Part shown: positions 43,131 to 53,452 of the stretch, one piece after another
Layout of the letters: each line of letters begins with the position of its first letter
Numbering within the stretch: position 1 is the stretch's first letter
Origin: Phycisphaerae bacterium
GTDB lineage: Bacteria; Planctomycetota; Phycisphaerae; Phycisphaerales; UBA1924
Reading direction: 5' to 3'
Assembly (NCBI GenBank): GCA_014192545.1
Contig: BJHL01000007.1
Coordinates: 62,001-126,000 of the forward strand
DNA: 64,000 nucleotides
Position numbers and translations under genes: made by a program
The notes under the pieces: generated by a model
Seen by the model: the letters and a program-made list of their open reading frames with translations, nothing else
The model's database searches: none
Told to the model about the DNA's origin: nothing

Positions 43131-44228
43131 TCACGAACACCCCCCGCCCGCCAGAACATTGAAGAAGTCAATCACATCCGCATCCTCCGGAAACACCGCG
43201 TTGTTGTTGAAGTCGATGTCATTGCAAGTTGCGCAGGTGCCGCCGGCGAGGACGCTAAAGAAATCGACGATGTCCTGATCTTCTGGAAAGACGCCATTGT
43301 TATTGAAGTCGATGGTGTCGCAGGGTGAATTGAGTGCGTCGCGGTAGAAGTTCCAGTTGGTGGGGCCCAGGGCTTGCAGCAGTGCGAGCGCGTCGTGGCC
43401 GATGCCGGGACAGGTCTGCCACGTGTGCGGGATGTTGAGTGTGATGAGGTGCGCGTGCAGATCCGCGTTTGGGCCCAGCATGGCGTCGCTTTCGCCCACG
43501 GCTATGCGGAGGCGAAGCTGACTCGTGACGATCGCTGAGGTGTTGATCTGCGCAAGATTCCACGGGCTGGCGGCGAAGAAGAGCGCGGGATCGCTGTTCC
43601 ACACGTCGGCGAAGATCGCGGCGCGTGCGGCAGGTGAGACGCTGGTGCCGGGCGGCGGATTCATGAAGTCGAGCTGGACAGGGCCAGCGCCGAACATGGA
43701 CGCGGCGACGAACCGGTCGCTGTATTTGAAGGCGAGTCGGCCTGTGCCGTAGCCGCCCATGCTGAAGCCTTCGAGGATCCGGCCGCGGCGATCGGGGATG
43801 GTGCGGAAGGTCGCGTCAACATGCGGAATGAGCTCCTCCATGATGACGGTTTCCATCGGGCGCGAGCCGTTGGCGGCGTCGCTGTACATGCCGTTGGGCA
43901 TGCCGTTGGGAAATACGATGAGCATGGGCGGGATATCGCCGCGTGAGATCGCGCCCGCGAACCACGAACTGACTGTTGCAATGCCAGCCGTGGGCGAGCC
44001 AGAGCCGTGCAGCCAGTAGAGCACGGGAAAACGCTGCTGCGTTTGCGTGTCGTAGATGGGCGGCGTGTAAATATGGAAGCTGACGGCTGTGCCTGCCGCC
44101 GCGCTTTGGAACGTGCGATATTGGACGCGCGGCGCGGTGACGGGCTGCGTGGTCCACTGTGCCAAGGCAGGCTGTGCAGTTGCAAGTGCGATGCACAGGA
44201 CTACGGCAATATGCAAATAGCGATTCAT
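43131..44228 (-). CDS. Exported esterase (CE1/feruloyl esterase-like) with double tail repeat
   Basis: 365 residues from the ATG at 44228, after GGAGG. Signal peptide ends ALAQ. The alpha/beta-hydrolase domain shows VLYWLHGSGS, IVFPNGMPNGMYSDAANG, the nucleophile motif GFSMGGYG (Ser156), and Asp and His candidates in GESDAML and GIGHDAL. The VFPNGMPNGMYSDA segment is typical of esterase-D / CE1-type carbohydrate esterases, which remove acetyl or feruloyl groups from plant polysaccharides. Two tail units close it (bases 43134-43322). The first is VFPEDQD, the second VFPEDAD. It is 48 bases downstream of the amylase on the same strand, so co-transcription is likely. Confidence 0.85.
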   Translation of the reverse strand: MNRYLHIAVVLCIALATAQPALAQWTTQPVTAPRVQYRTFQSAAAGTAVSFHIYTPPIYDTQTQQRFPVLYWLHGSGSPTAGIATVSSWFAGAISRGDIPPMLIVFPNGMPNGMYSDAANGSRPMETVIMEELIPHVDATFRTIPDRRGRILEGFSMGGYGTGRLAFKYSDRFVAASMFGAGPVQLDFMNPPPGTSVSPAARAAIFADVWNSDPALFFAASPWNLAQINTSAIVTSQLRLRIAVGESDAMLGPNADLHAHLITLNIPHTWQTCPGIGHDALALLQALGPTNWNFYRDALNSPCDTIDFNNNGVFPEDQDIVDFFSVLAGGTCATCNDIDFNNNAVFPEDADVIDFFNVLAGGGCS

Positions 44229-44276
44229 TGTGCCTCCGTTGTGTTCAACGAGCAGGGGCAAGACCTATTGCATGGT

Positions 44277-46874
44277 TTACGAACATGTCCCGCCAGCGAG
44301 CACGTTGAAGAAGTCCACAACGTCGACGTCTTCGGGGAAGACTTGGTTGTTATTGAAGTCGATGTCGTTGCAAGTTGCACATGTGCCGCCCGCGAGGACG
44401 TTGAAGAAATCAACGATGTCCTGATCCTCGGGGAAGACGCCATTGTTGTTGAAGTCGATGGAGTCGCAGCCAGCGGCGGGGAAGGTGAGAAGCACGAATT
44501 GTGAGCCCGGTATGTTGTTGAGATTGGGAGCCGTACCAAGATCACCCGCCGAAGCAGGACAGCCCGGCAGCCACTGGTTGCCAAATGTGCCGTTCACGCG
44601 CACCAGTCCAGCGGCGATGCGAAGCCTTTGACCCGCGCGCGCACCCGCAGCAAGCGGCACGCCCAGATCGGCATAAGGCAAACGCGCTTCGAGACCGGTC
44701 GTCGCCGTTGCCGCAGCAGCGACACTGGTCGATGTAATGCCAGCAGTGTTGGAATTGTCCATCGCAACAAGCAAGCCGTTGGGATTGGTGCCGCCCGCAA
44801 GGATGCCCGCGCCACTGCCGACAATGCCGCTGCCTTGGTAGACCTTTGCTGAGCCACCAACTGCAACAGTCACATGATCGACGTAGATCGCACCGTTGTA
44901 GAAGTTGATGAAGTAAATGTGGTTGGGAGCAAAACCAGCATCAAGCATGGTGCCCGTGAGAAGTTGCAACGCAGCCGGCGGCGGCGTAAATGGCGTCGTG
45001 TTGAGCACATTCTGACCACCAGTGCCTGACTCGACGAGCAGCACGATGGCCGAGCCGTCCGTGGGTACGTTGGACGTGATGCCAACCCGCAGACCATCAT
45101 CCGTCGCGCGGACGAAGAGTTGATTGAGTTCCGCTACGTTGTTGGTCATGTTGGTGGGCGCAGTTTGCGAAGCAAACAGGTTGGCTGGGCCCGCGTCTTG
45201 CGGAATCGAGCGGCCATCGATGTCTTGCGGCGGAGGCGGCGGCGGCGTGTATGTGAGATTCGCGTTGAGAATGGCGTACGAGTAAGGTTGCAGCGAGAGC
45301 GCATACGCGGCACGATTCGCCGTAGTGATAGTTGGGCGAGATGCTCCCGTCAGAAGATCAACCGGCGTGGTCGAGCCGCTCGCGACGCCAAAAGCGGACA
45401 GATCAAGCGATGCGTTCACCGCAACGTTGCCCAGATTGATCGCAACAAGCACCTTCTGATCATTGTGCACACGCACAAACGACCAAACACGCGTGGAGTT
45501 GTTGGTAATGGGCACATACGAGCCTCGGCGGAGGGCAATGTTGTTGGTGCGGGCCGCGATGAGCGAGCGATAGGTTTCGAGCAGGCTCCCTGCAACGCCT
45601 TGTTGTTCTTGCACGCTGCGGCCATCGTTGTTCTGCGAGAAACGGCTGTTGTAGGCGGACGTATTGAGCACCCAGTAATTACTCATGGGGGCAGCATTCA
45701 CCGCAAGCCACTTGAAGGGCTCGCGCATCGGAATGTCGTTGGCGTCGCTGCCCCAGTTGCCCTTGGTGCCGCGCATGCCGATCTCGTCGCCGTAATAAAT
45801 GTTGGGTGGAAATGGCTGGCTGAGCAGCACCGCCGCGCCAACTTTCTGCTTGGCGGTGTTGCCACCCCACACCGATGCGATGCGATCTGAATCATGATCG
45901 TTGGTTTGGGCCACGACAACTTTGCCAGTAGGTGTTGCGAGCAAAGTGTTGGCCATCGACGAGTACAAACCGGCGGCGAGTTCGTCGCGCACCGCATCGC
46001 GCGCAGCGAACTCAAAAGGCTTGGTGAGTACCGCATCAAAACCGTTGGGCGTCAGAACTTCAGTGCCATATGAGCCCCAGTCACCATGCTCGCCGAAGAT
46101 GAAGATGCCCGGCTTGGTTGCACGAAGACTCGTGCAGAACTGCTCCCAAAATGCGATGTTCGCGCCCCAGCCTTCAGGGGCGTTGGCGTAGATGTGATCG
46201 AGCCGGAAGCCGTCTACGCCATCGCTGGTATTGCCGTCGTTGTTGGGATCAAGCCACTTGCGCGCCCAGTTGGTCACAGTGGCGGCGGCGGAAGCGTTGG
46301 TGAGGTTCCAATGAATGAACCCCACGCTGGTGCCGTTCCACGTGTTGAATGTGTAGCCCTGATACTGCGTGTTGCCGGTGTTGGTAAAAGCGAGCCATGG
46401 GTCAAACTGGCTGGCGGGGTTGTTGAAGGCTGACGAGTAGTAGGTGGAGTTGGTCGAAACGCCATAAGCGACAAAGTCGAGGATGACTTTCATGTTTCGA
46501 GCGTGCGCGCCATCGATGAACGTCTGCAACTGAGCTTGCGTGCCAAAACGCGTGTTGAGTGTGTCGGCCGGGCCGTGTTGATAGCCGTGATATGCATTCG
46601 ACGGAAAAATCGGCTGCAGATAGATCATCGTGACGCCCAGACTTTGCAGATAGTCAAGGCTCGGCGCAGAGGCGAGTCCGCCGAAATCGCCGAAGCGAGT
46701 TGGTGTTACGCCACCTTGCTGATCGTTGTTGGAGTCACGCCACGCAATCGGCATGATCTGATAGATGACCTCGTCCTGAAACGGACGAGCAGTCTGGGCA
46801 GAAAGCTCGTGCGTAAAGCAAGCAGCAAGAATGAGTGAGATGGTTCGCGAGAAAAAGCGATGAGGTGTTTTCAC
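44277..46874 (-). CDS. Exported GH13 alpha-amylase-family enzyme with double tail repeat
   Basis: 865 residues. Signal peptide about 1-26 (ILAACFTHELSA). GH13 barrel: the QIMPIAW start, region II GVDGFRLDH (Asp226 nucleophile, Arg224), region III FIFGEH (Glu262 acid/base), region IV NDHDSD (His327, Asp328). Region I reads VILDFVAYG where most members have D-x-V-x-NH, so the usual Asn-His is replaced by Tyr-Gly. A C-terminal beta domain (about 410-510), proline linker (PPPPPPQD) and a second beta domain follow, then two tail units (bases 44280-44468). It likely cuts alpha-glucans; the region I change could alter specificity. Confidence 0.88.
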   Translation of the reverse strand: MKTPHRFFSRTISLILAACFTHELSAQTARPFQDEVIYQIMPIAWRDSNNDQQGGVTPTRFGDFGGLASAPSLDYLQSLGVTMIYLQPIFPSNAYHGYQHGPADTLNTRFGTQAQLQTFIDGAHARNMKVILDFVAYGVSTNSTYYSSAFNNPASQFDPWLAFTNTGNTQYQGYTFNTWNGTSVGFIHWNLTNASAAATVTNWARKWLDPNNDGNTSDGVDGFRLDHIYANAPEGWGANIAFWEQFCTSLRATKPGIFIFGEHGDWGSYGTEVLTPNGFDAVLTKPFEFAARDAVRDELAAGLYSSMANTLLATPTGKVVVAQTNDHDSDRIASVWGGNTAKQKVGAAVLLSQPFPPNIYYGDEIGMRGTKGNWGSDANDIPMREPFKWLAVNAAPMSNYWVLNTSAYNSRFSQNNDGRSVQEQQGVAGSLLETYRSLIAARTNNIALRRGSYVPITNNSTRVWSFVRVHNDQKVLVAINLGNVAVNASLDLSAFGVASGSTTPVDLLTGASRPTITTANRAAYALSLQPYSYAILNANLTYTPPPPPPQDIDGRSIPQDAGPANLFASQTAPTNMTNNVAELNQLFVRATDDGLRVGITSNVPTDGSAIVLLVESGTGGQNVLNTTPFTPPPAALQLLTGTMLDAGFAPNHIYFINFYNGAIYVDHVTVAVGGSAKVYQGSGIVGSGAGILAGGTNPNGLLVAMDNSNTAGITSTSVAAAATATTGLEARLPYADLGVPLAAGARAGQRLRIAAGLVRVNGTFGNQWLPGCPASAGDLGTAPNLNNIPGSQFVLLTFPAAGCDSIDFNNNGVFPEDQDIVDFFNVLAGGTCATCNDIDFNNNQVFPEDVDVVDFFNVLAGGTCS

Positions 46875-46985
46875 GGGTGAATCCGGTGTAGGTCAGCGAG
46901 TTGCGCGAGTTTACACGAGGCGTCAAGGGCCGCCCGCGGCGAATCGCACGGATTTCACGATAAAAAATCTGCCCACGCAAACCCC

Positions 46986-47020
46986 GACGCCAGGCCTGAG
47001 ACCCTGCGAAGGCCCGGATC
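46986..47020 (+). repeat. REP-like palindrome, family A (divergent copy)
   Basis: GACGCCAGGCCTGAGACCCT then GCGAAGGCCCGGATC, in the gap between the amylase start and the 3' end of the next leftward gene. Stem bases co-vary (GGCCT/AGGCC instead of GGACCT/AGGTCC). Confidence 0.65.
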
Positions 47021-47172
47021 AAGCCGCAACCCGCGTCCGACAACACCAAACAATCGCACTCGCACGAACTACGTTGCCGCGTTTGCAGTCACTTCCCACG
47101 CGTAAAGCTGTCTCCTCCTGAACTTCACAAAGCCTCAGGCAAAACCTCATCCCCTGGCGTCACCACCAAACC

Positions 47173-49557
47173 TCACGAACACTCCCCACCCGCCAACACC
47201 GTAAAGAAATCAATCACATCCGCATCTTCCGGAAAAACCGTGTTGTTGTTGAAATCAATATCGCTACACGTATTCCCCGCACTGCACTCCCCGCCCGCGA
47301 GCACATTGAAGAAGTCGATGACGTCGGCATCTTCAGGGAAGACGGTGTTGTTGTTGAAGTCGATGTCATCGCAGCAGCCGCTGGCTGGAAGGCCCCAGAG
47401 CGCGAAGTTGGCAGAAACGCTCGTGCCCGCGAGGTCAAACTCGCCGCACACCGCGAGTGTGTTGTCAGCAAGCACCGCAAGGCCCAGCGCACCGGTGCCC
47501 GCGACGTCTGCATCTCTCAAACCACTGTTGAGCGCGCTCCATGTCGAACCGTTCCAGCGCGCGATTTTGCTGGCGAGCACTCCACCCGCATTCTGAAAGT
47601 TACCGGCGACGACCAAATCGCCCGATGGAAGCAACTTGATCGCGTAGCCCACGCCCGCGTTACCACCGATATCTGTGATTCCAGCACCGAGCGTTGACCA
47701 CGTCGTGCCGTTCCAGCGAGCGATGCTGTTTACTGGAATGCCACCGGCGATGTTGAAAAATCCTGTCACAACGATCGAGTTGTCGGGCAATTGTTCTATC
47801 GCACGGACTTGCCCATTGATCCCGGTGCCAAGCGGCCTCCAGTTCGCGCCGTCCCATCGCGCGACGTTGTTTGTAGCAGCACCTGAAGCCGTGCTAAAAA
47901 CACCACCCGCGTACACATCGCCATTGGCAGCGACTTTGAGTGCGAAAACCTGTCCGCCTATGCCAATGCCCACCGGCGACCACGCGAAGCCATTCCAGCG
48001 AGCGATATTGAGTGCCCCCAGACCGCCCGCCGTTGCGAACGAACCGGCTGCAATGATGTCGCCATTGGGCATGCGTGCCAGCGCGTTGACACTCGTGTCA
48101 GCTGGACCAGCGAATCCGGTGCCGAGCGGTGTCCAATTCGTTCCGTCCCATTGCGCAATGTCGTTCGTTGATCCCCCAAAGGACGCAAACTGCCCCGCCG
48201 CCACGATGTCGTTGTTTGGAAGGACGAGAAGTGACCTGACAAAACCGTTGGCGAATCCGCCCACCCGATTCCAAAGCCCGCTGCTGCTGCGTCGCTGGAC
48301 TGTATTGCTGACGGCGGCGACCACATCGGTTCCGATGTTTGCAATCGCTTCGATCTTTGCTGGATTGCCGCGGCCTAACTCGTTCCAGTTGGTATTGTCA
48401 TACGCAAGGCACGCGGGCGTTCCACCGACTCCGGCGACAATCTGCCCGTTGTAGTTTCCCAGGCACAATGTATTGCTCAGTCCAAGTTCTGCCCATGTCG
48501 TGCCATTCCAGCGAGAGACATACGAGCGGCTGCCAATGGGGAAGCTGATGGAATACCGGAAGGTGGCGTTGACTTGAAAACTACTGACCCCTGATGAGCG
48601 GATGAGAAGCGAGGTGCAAGATGGTGAGAATAGATCAGTGTTGCTCAGCGCCGACCATGTATTGCCACTGATTGGATCAAAGCGGAGAGTCGCGACGCGA
48701 TTGGCAGCGATGCCGCCGATGTTGGCGAAGGCGCCGCCTATGAAGATGCGATTACTGTTGATCGTGATGCCCGAGAATGATCCCAGTGCGTTCACGGTGT
48801 TGTCGGGATTGCCGAAGCTGGCCCAGGTGGTGCCGTTCCATGTTGCAAGATTGCTTGCTGCTGTGGCTCCTGCTACTGTGAAATTGCCGCCCACAAAGAG
48901 CAAGCCGTTGAACGCGTGGAGCGCATTGACCGTGCCTGTGCCGCCAATGTTGATTCCGTTTTGAACGGCGACCCAGGCTGAGCCGTTCCAACGAGCGATG
49001 CGATTGGCTGGGCTGCCGCTGGCGGTAGTAAACGTGCCCGCAGCGTACAGCTCGTTGTTGAACACAGCGAGAGCGCGCACGTCGCCACCAGTGAAACCTG
49101 AACTCATTGGCGACCACGTCGTGCCGTTCCAGCGAGCGATGTTCGAAGCGGCCACGCCGCTCACAGTTGTAAAACTGCCGCCAGCAATAAGCTGATTGCT
49201 AAAAATTGTGAGAGCAAGCACGCTCCCAGACCCGTTCGTGCCTTCAAGCGGTTGCCAGTTCTGACCGTTGAAGCCCATGATCTTTTGCGTGCGATAGCCA
49301 TCAACGTTGAGGCCGCTGCCCCCAGCGATAAGCAGATTGTGTAGCGGCCCAGCTCCGTCAGGATCGAAGTTGGTGAAGGCAGACACAGTGCCACCGATGG
49401 TCTTGCCTGGCTCGCCGGGCAGCCAGTCGGGCACGCAAGATTGGCCCTGCACGCGTGGCGATGCGAACATCACAAGCAACGCGATGATGGCGCTCGCAAA
49501 TCTCGAAGCCAATTCGCGGCACAAACCCGAACGGTGAAGGACGTTGCAGAGAGTCAT
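47173..49557 (-). CDS. Exported beta-propeller-like repeat protein with double tail repeat
   Basis: 794 residues from the ATG at 49557, after GAGGTG. A signal peptide ends VQGQ. The body is built of about 40-55-residue repeats of the form GDVVAAGxFxxAGG followed by IARWNGTTWSPLGxG; this is a Kelch-like or delta-60-repeat propeller pattern seen in exported bacterial proteins. Most units contain the phrase ARWNG. Two tail units follow (bases 47176-47373), both VFPEDAD. It belongs to the same family as the gene cut at the right edge (62627). No catalytic motif; perhaps carbohydrate binding or structural. Confidence 0.75.
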   Translation of the reverse strand: MTLCNVLHRSGLCRELASRFASAIIALLVMFASPRVQGQSCVPDWLPGEPGKTIGGTVSAFTNFDPDGAGPLHNLLIAGGSGLNVDGYRTQKIMGFNGQNWQPLEGTNGSGSVLALTIFSNQLIAGGSFTTVSGVAASNIARWNGTTWSPMSSGFTGGDVRALAVFNNELYAAGTFTTASGSPANRIARWNGSAWVAVQNGINIGGTGTVNALHAFNGLLFVGGNFTVAGATAASNLATWNGTTWASFGNPDNTVNALGSFSGITINSNRIFIGGAFANIGGIAANRVATLRFDPISGNTWSALSNTDLFSPSCTSLLIRSSGVSSFQVNATFRYSISFPIGSRSYVSRWNGTTWAELGLSNTLCLGNYNGQIVAGVGGTPACLAYDNTNWNELGRGNPAKIEAIANIGTDVVAAVSNTVQRRSSSGLWNRVGGFANGFVRSLLVLPNNDIVAAGQFASFGGSTNDIAQWDGTNWTPLGTGFAGPADTSVNALARMPNGDIIAAGSFATAGGLGALNIARWNGFAWSPVGIGIGGQVFALKVAANGDVYAGGVFSTASGAATNNVARWDGANWRPLGTGINGQVRAIEQLPDNSIVVTGFFNIAGGIPVNSIARWNGTTWSTLGAGITDIGGNAGVGYAIKLLPSGDLVVAGNFQNAGGVLASKIARWNGSTWSALNSGLRDADVAGTGALGLAVLADNTLAVCGEFDLAGTSVSANFALWGLPASGCCDDIDFNNNTVFPEDADVIDFFNVLAGGECSAGNTCSDIDFNNNTVFPEDADVIDFFTVLAGGECS

Positions 49558-49880
49558 TGGTGCACCTCGCGAGAAGGCAAGAAAGCGAACACGCAAATAT
49601 GTCGCGTGAGTAACCCACAACCGTAGGTGGATGAAAGAATGCGCCACGGAATCTACTGGTGAGACGCAGACCTGCTTTTCAGCGGCACTGCGAGTGCATT
49701 ATCGGGTCAGACGTGCCGCGTATCGCGCGCATGGGTTCGTCCATCGCGAAGTCCGTCGCAAGACGGAGGTCGCATTCAGTCGCGAATGCTTGGTGCGGCT
49801 GCAAACATCGAGGTGATGTTCTTGCAGCGGTCGAGGTCGCTTTGATCTGTCGCGATGCCGTTCGTTGATGCGTTGAGCGC

Positions 49881-49910
49881 AAAGAAAAACCCGGCGTCGC
49901 CGCCGGGTTT
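49881..49910 (-). terminator. Rho-independent terminator of the HAF-repeat-like gene
   Basis: On the minus strand AAACCCGGCG pairs with CGCCGGGTTT around TCGC loops, then a T-rich run (TTTTTCTTT). It lies about 100 bases past the stop at 50011. Confidence 0.75.
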
Positions 49911-49921
49911 GGTATCGCTTT

Positions 49922-49996
49922 CGTAGGCCCGGCGTCTCGCCGGACAATGAGTAACTTTCCGCGTCCGCTGCCCGGCGCGACGCCGGGCCTATGGGA
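49922..49996. repeat. REP-like palindrome, family B (two half-elements)
   Basis: GTAGGCCCGGCG-TCT-CGCCGGACAATG, then GCCCGGCG-CGA-CGCCGGGCCTATGGG. The family B element at 62591-62621 is one such hairpin. This one ends 15 bases from the tail-repeat gene at 50011. Confidence 0.65.
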
Positions 49997-50010
49997 TCAC
50001 GACATCGACA

Positions 50011-51288
50011 TCAGGGACATTCACCGCCAGCAAGCACTGTGAAGAAGTCAATGACATCGGCATCTTCGGGAAAGACGGTGTTGTTGTTGAAGTCAATATC
50101 GCTGCACGTATTGCCCGCACTGCACTCCCCGCCCGCGAGCACATTGAAGAAATCAATCACATCCTGATCTTCCGGAAACACCGTGTTCTGGTTGAAGTCG
50201 ATGGAGTCGCAGCGTGGAAGACAAGGCATGCACGGCAGTCCCTCGAGCACCCAAGCAGCGCTCGACACGTTTCCAAATCGTCCTGTTCCGGCGATCGTTG
50301 TGCCATCAGGTGCAATCGCGGTCGCACTCACCAGATGAAAGCCTGCTATCGCAACGCCAAACGAACTCGCCAAAGTGTCGAGCAGAGTGAGCGATCCGTC
50401 CTGTGTCCACATCGCCGCTCGCTGGTTGCCTTGAATATCGTCGGTCGAACCGACGATAAGCGATCCGTCGAAGTTTAGATCGTTAGCACCGGAAAAACGA
50501 AAGTCAGAAGAACTGGGCATCTCTAGCGCGGCAACAACGTATCCGGCGGCGGTGGGCAGCCATTGAACAGCCTGAAAGGTGGGGCCGGGACTTCGCTCGG
50601 CAGACCCGACGACTGTTCGCCCGTCGCCACTCACTGCGATCGCCTCTGCAGAGCGAAATCCGGCGGGTGGATGCAGTAGCACTGGCCCTCCCGCGTCGGT
50701 CCATCGCACGCCAGTCCCGGTCCAACCCCAGCCGACGATCACGTCGCCGTTGTGACTGACGTCTCGGGGAGTCCACCCGCCCAAGTCTTGTGAAGGGATA
50801 CCCAAACGCCAACGCGTCGCTCGTGTCCCGAGCGTTGGTGATCGGCTCGTCCCAACAATCACTGTTCCATCGCCGCTGATCGACCAAGGAAATGGATCGA
50901 CCTGCTGCTCAGGCGACGACAGCAACTGGAAGCCTCCACCCTCGGTCCACCGATACGCGTCAATCTGCACTAGATCGGTGGGTGTCTGTCTGAGTCTTTC
51001 CACGCGAATTGCCGCTGCATCACCCAACGAACTGAGCCCCATCAAGTTGACATGATTCGCGTTGACTGGAAACCCCAGACTCTCGACCGTTCCTCGTCTC
51101 CAAAGCACCGATCTATCACCCAACGAGGTTGTCGTAGACCCACCCAAACGCTCTCCGCGAAGGCTAATGCCACGCACTCCCGAGGAGCCTCCGGGCTGCA
51201 ACGGAGCCAAGAGCCTCAACGTGACTTGCCCTAGCGTCACCTCTGCTATCACGCAGACTACCGACGCACTCCAGAGAAGTTGACCCAT
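50011..51288 (-). CDS. Exported HAF-repeat-like protein with double tail repeat
   Basis: 425 residues from the ATG at 51288, after GGAGGGTG; an ATG at 51300 is an alternative. Signal peptide ends TLGQ. The body shows repeated lines such as SISGDGTVIVGTSRS, VSHNGDVIVGWGWTG, AVSGDGRTVVGSAE and NFDGSLIVGSTDD, which is the extracellular HAF-type repeat (a propeller of S-x-D-G-x-x-VVG strands). Two tail units follow (bases 50014-50211), the first VFPEDQD and the second VFPEDAD. No catalytic residues. Likely a surface protein; its 3' end is followed by a terminator and a palindrome. Confidence 0.75.
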   Translation of the reverse strand: MGQLLWSASVVCVIAEVTLGQVTLRLLAPLQPGGSSGVRGISLRGERLGGSTTTSLGDRSVLWRRGTVESLGFPVNANHVNLMGLSSLGDAAAIRVERLRQTPTDLVQIDAYRWTEGGGFQLLSSPEQQVDPFPWSISGDGTVIVGTSRSPTLGTRATRWRLGIPSQDLGGWTPRDVSHNGDVIVGWGWTGTGVRWTDAGGPVLLHPPAGFRSAEAIAVSGDGRTVVGSAERSPGPTFQAVQWLPTAAGYVVAALEMPSSSDFRFSGANDLNFDGSLIVGSTDDIQGNQRAAMWTQDGSLTLLDTLASSFGVAIAGFHLVSATAIAPDGTTIAGTGRFGNVSSAAWVLEGLPCMPCLPRCDSIDFNQNTVFPEDQDVIDFFNVLAGGECSAGNTCSDIDFNNNTVFPEDADVIDFFTVLAGGECP

Positions 51289-51332
51289 TGCACCCTCCAT
51301 AATGATGGTAGTCGGACGATTGTCCGTGAATC

Positions 51333-51361
51333 GAAAGAAAAACCCGGCGTTGCCGCCGGGC
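51333..51361 (-). terminator. Rho-independent terminator of atpA
   Basis: On the minus strand GCCCGGCG pairs with CGCCGGG around a short loop, then TTTTTCTTTC. It lies about 90 bases past the atpA stop. Confidence 0.7.
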
Positions 51362-51410
51362 TTGTGAGGTCGTGTTGAAGTCTCTGAGAATCGGCGATTC
51401 CTGGCACTCG

Positions 51411-51435
51411 CCTGCCCCGGAGGGGCGGGCCACCA
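51411..51435 (-). repeat. REP-like palindrome, family C
   Basis: Reverse complement of TGCCCCGGAGGGGCGGGCCA, matching 11406-11432 and 32365-32393. Just downstream of atpA. Confidence 0.45.
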
Positions 51436-51447
51436 TGACGCCGCTGT

Positions 51448-53022
<1,575 letters not shown>

Positions 53023-53452
53023 GGTGGATGTTCCTTGAAAGAGCCAAACGGCCCGAGGCAAACCGCCCAAGGGCTAGGGCGGCAAGGATAGACGGCGGCC
53101 CCGCCACTTTCCTCCCACCCGGGGCGTTTACGCGAACCGACCAAACATCGAAAACGGGTGCAGTGCCACGACCCAATTGCGGCCAAGCATGCCGAAGAAA
53201 TCGCACCGCGGAGACGTGGCGAGCGCGGCGATGCAGATGGCGGCGGGGCGGGGGGTTATCACGCGTGCATCCCGGGCGATGGTGGGCGCGAGGGGCGGCG
53301 GGTGCCAAGTTTGCGCGAACGCGGCGTGAATGGGCGTGACAAAGTTCACCGTTTCGGGTAAACTGGCCGCCCGATCCACCATCCGCGACGCTGCGGCAGT
53401 GGAGTCCATCGACGCGAAAACGCCGGCCCTTGAGCCGGAGGGAGGAATCAGC
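53023..53452. other. 430-bp gene-free stretch between divergent atpA and the Ig-domain gene
   Basis: GC-rich, no convincing frame. A minus-strand frame of about 197 codons (53128-53718) overlaps the start of the Ig-domain gene and has no recognisable protein. Promoters for both flanking genes must lie here but I cannot place them with confidence. Confidence 0.5.

Larger units (their letters stand above)
49558..50010. other. 453-bp intergenic stretch
   Basis: No credible gene. It contains the minus-strand terminator at 49881-49910 and the family B palindrome at 49922-49996, both right of the 3' end of the next gene. The rest, 49640-49870, shows no feature I can support. Confidence 0.55.
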
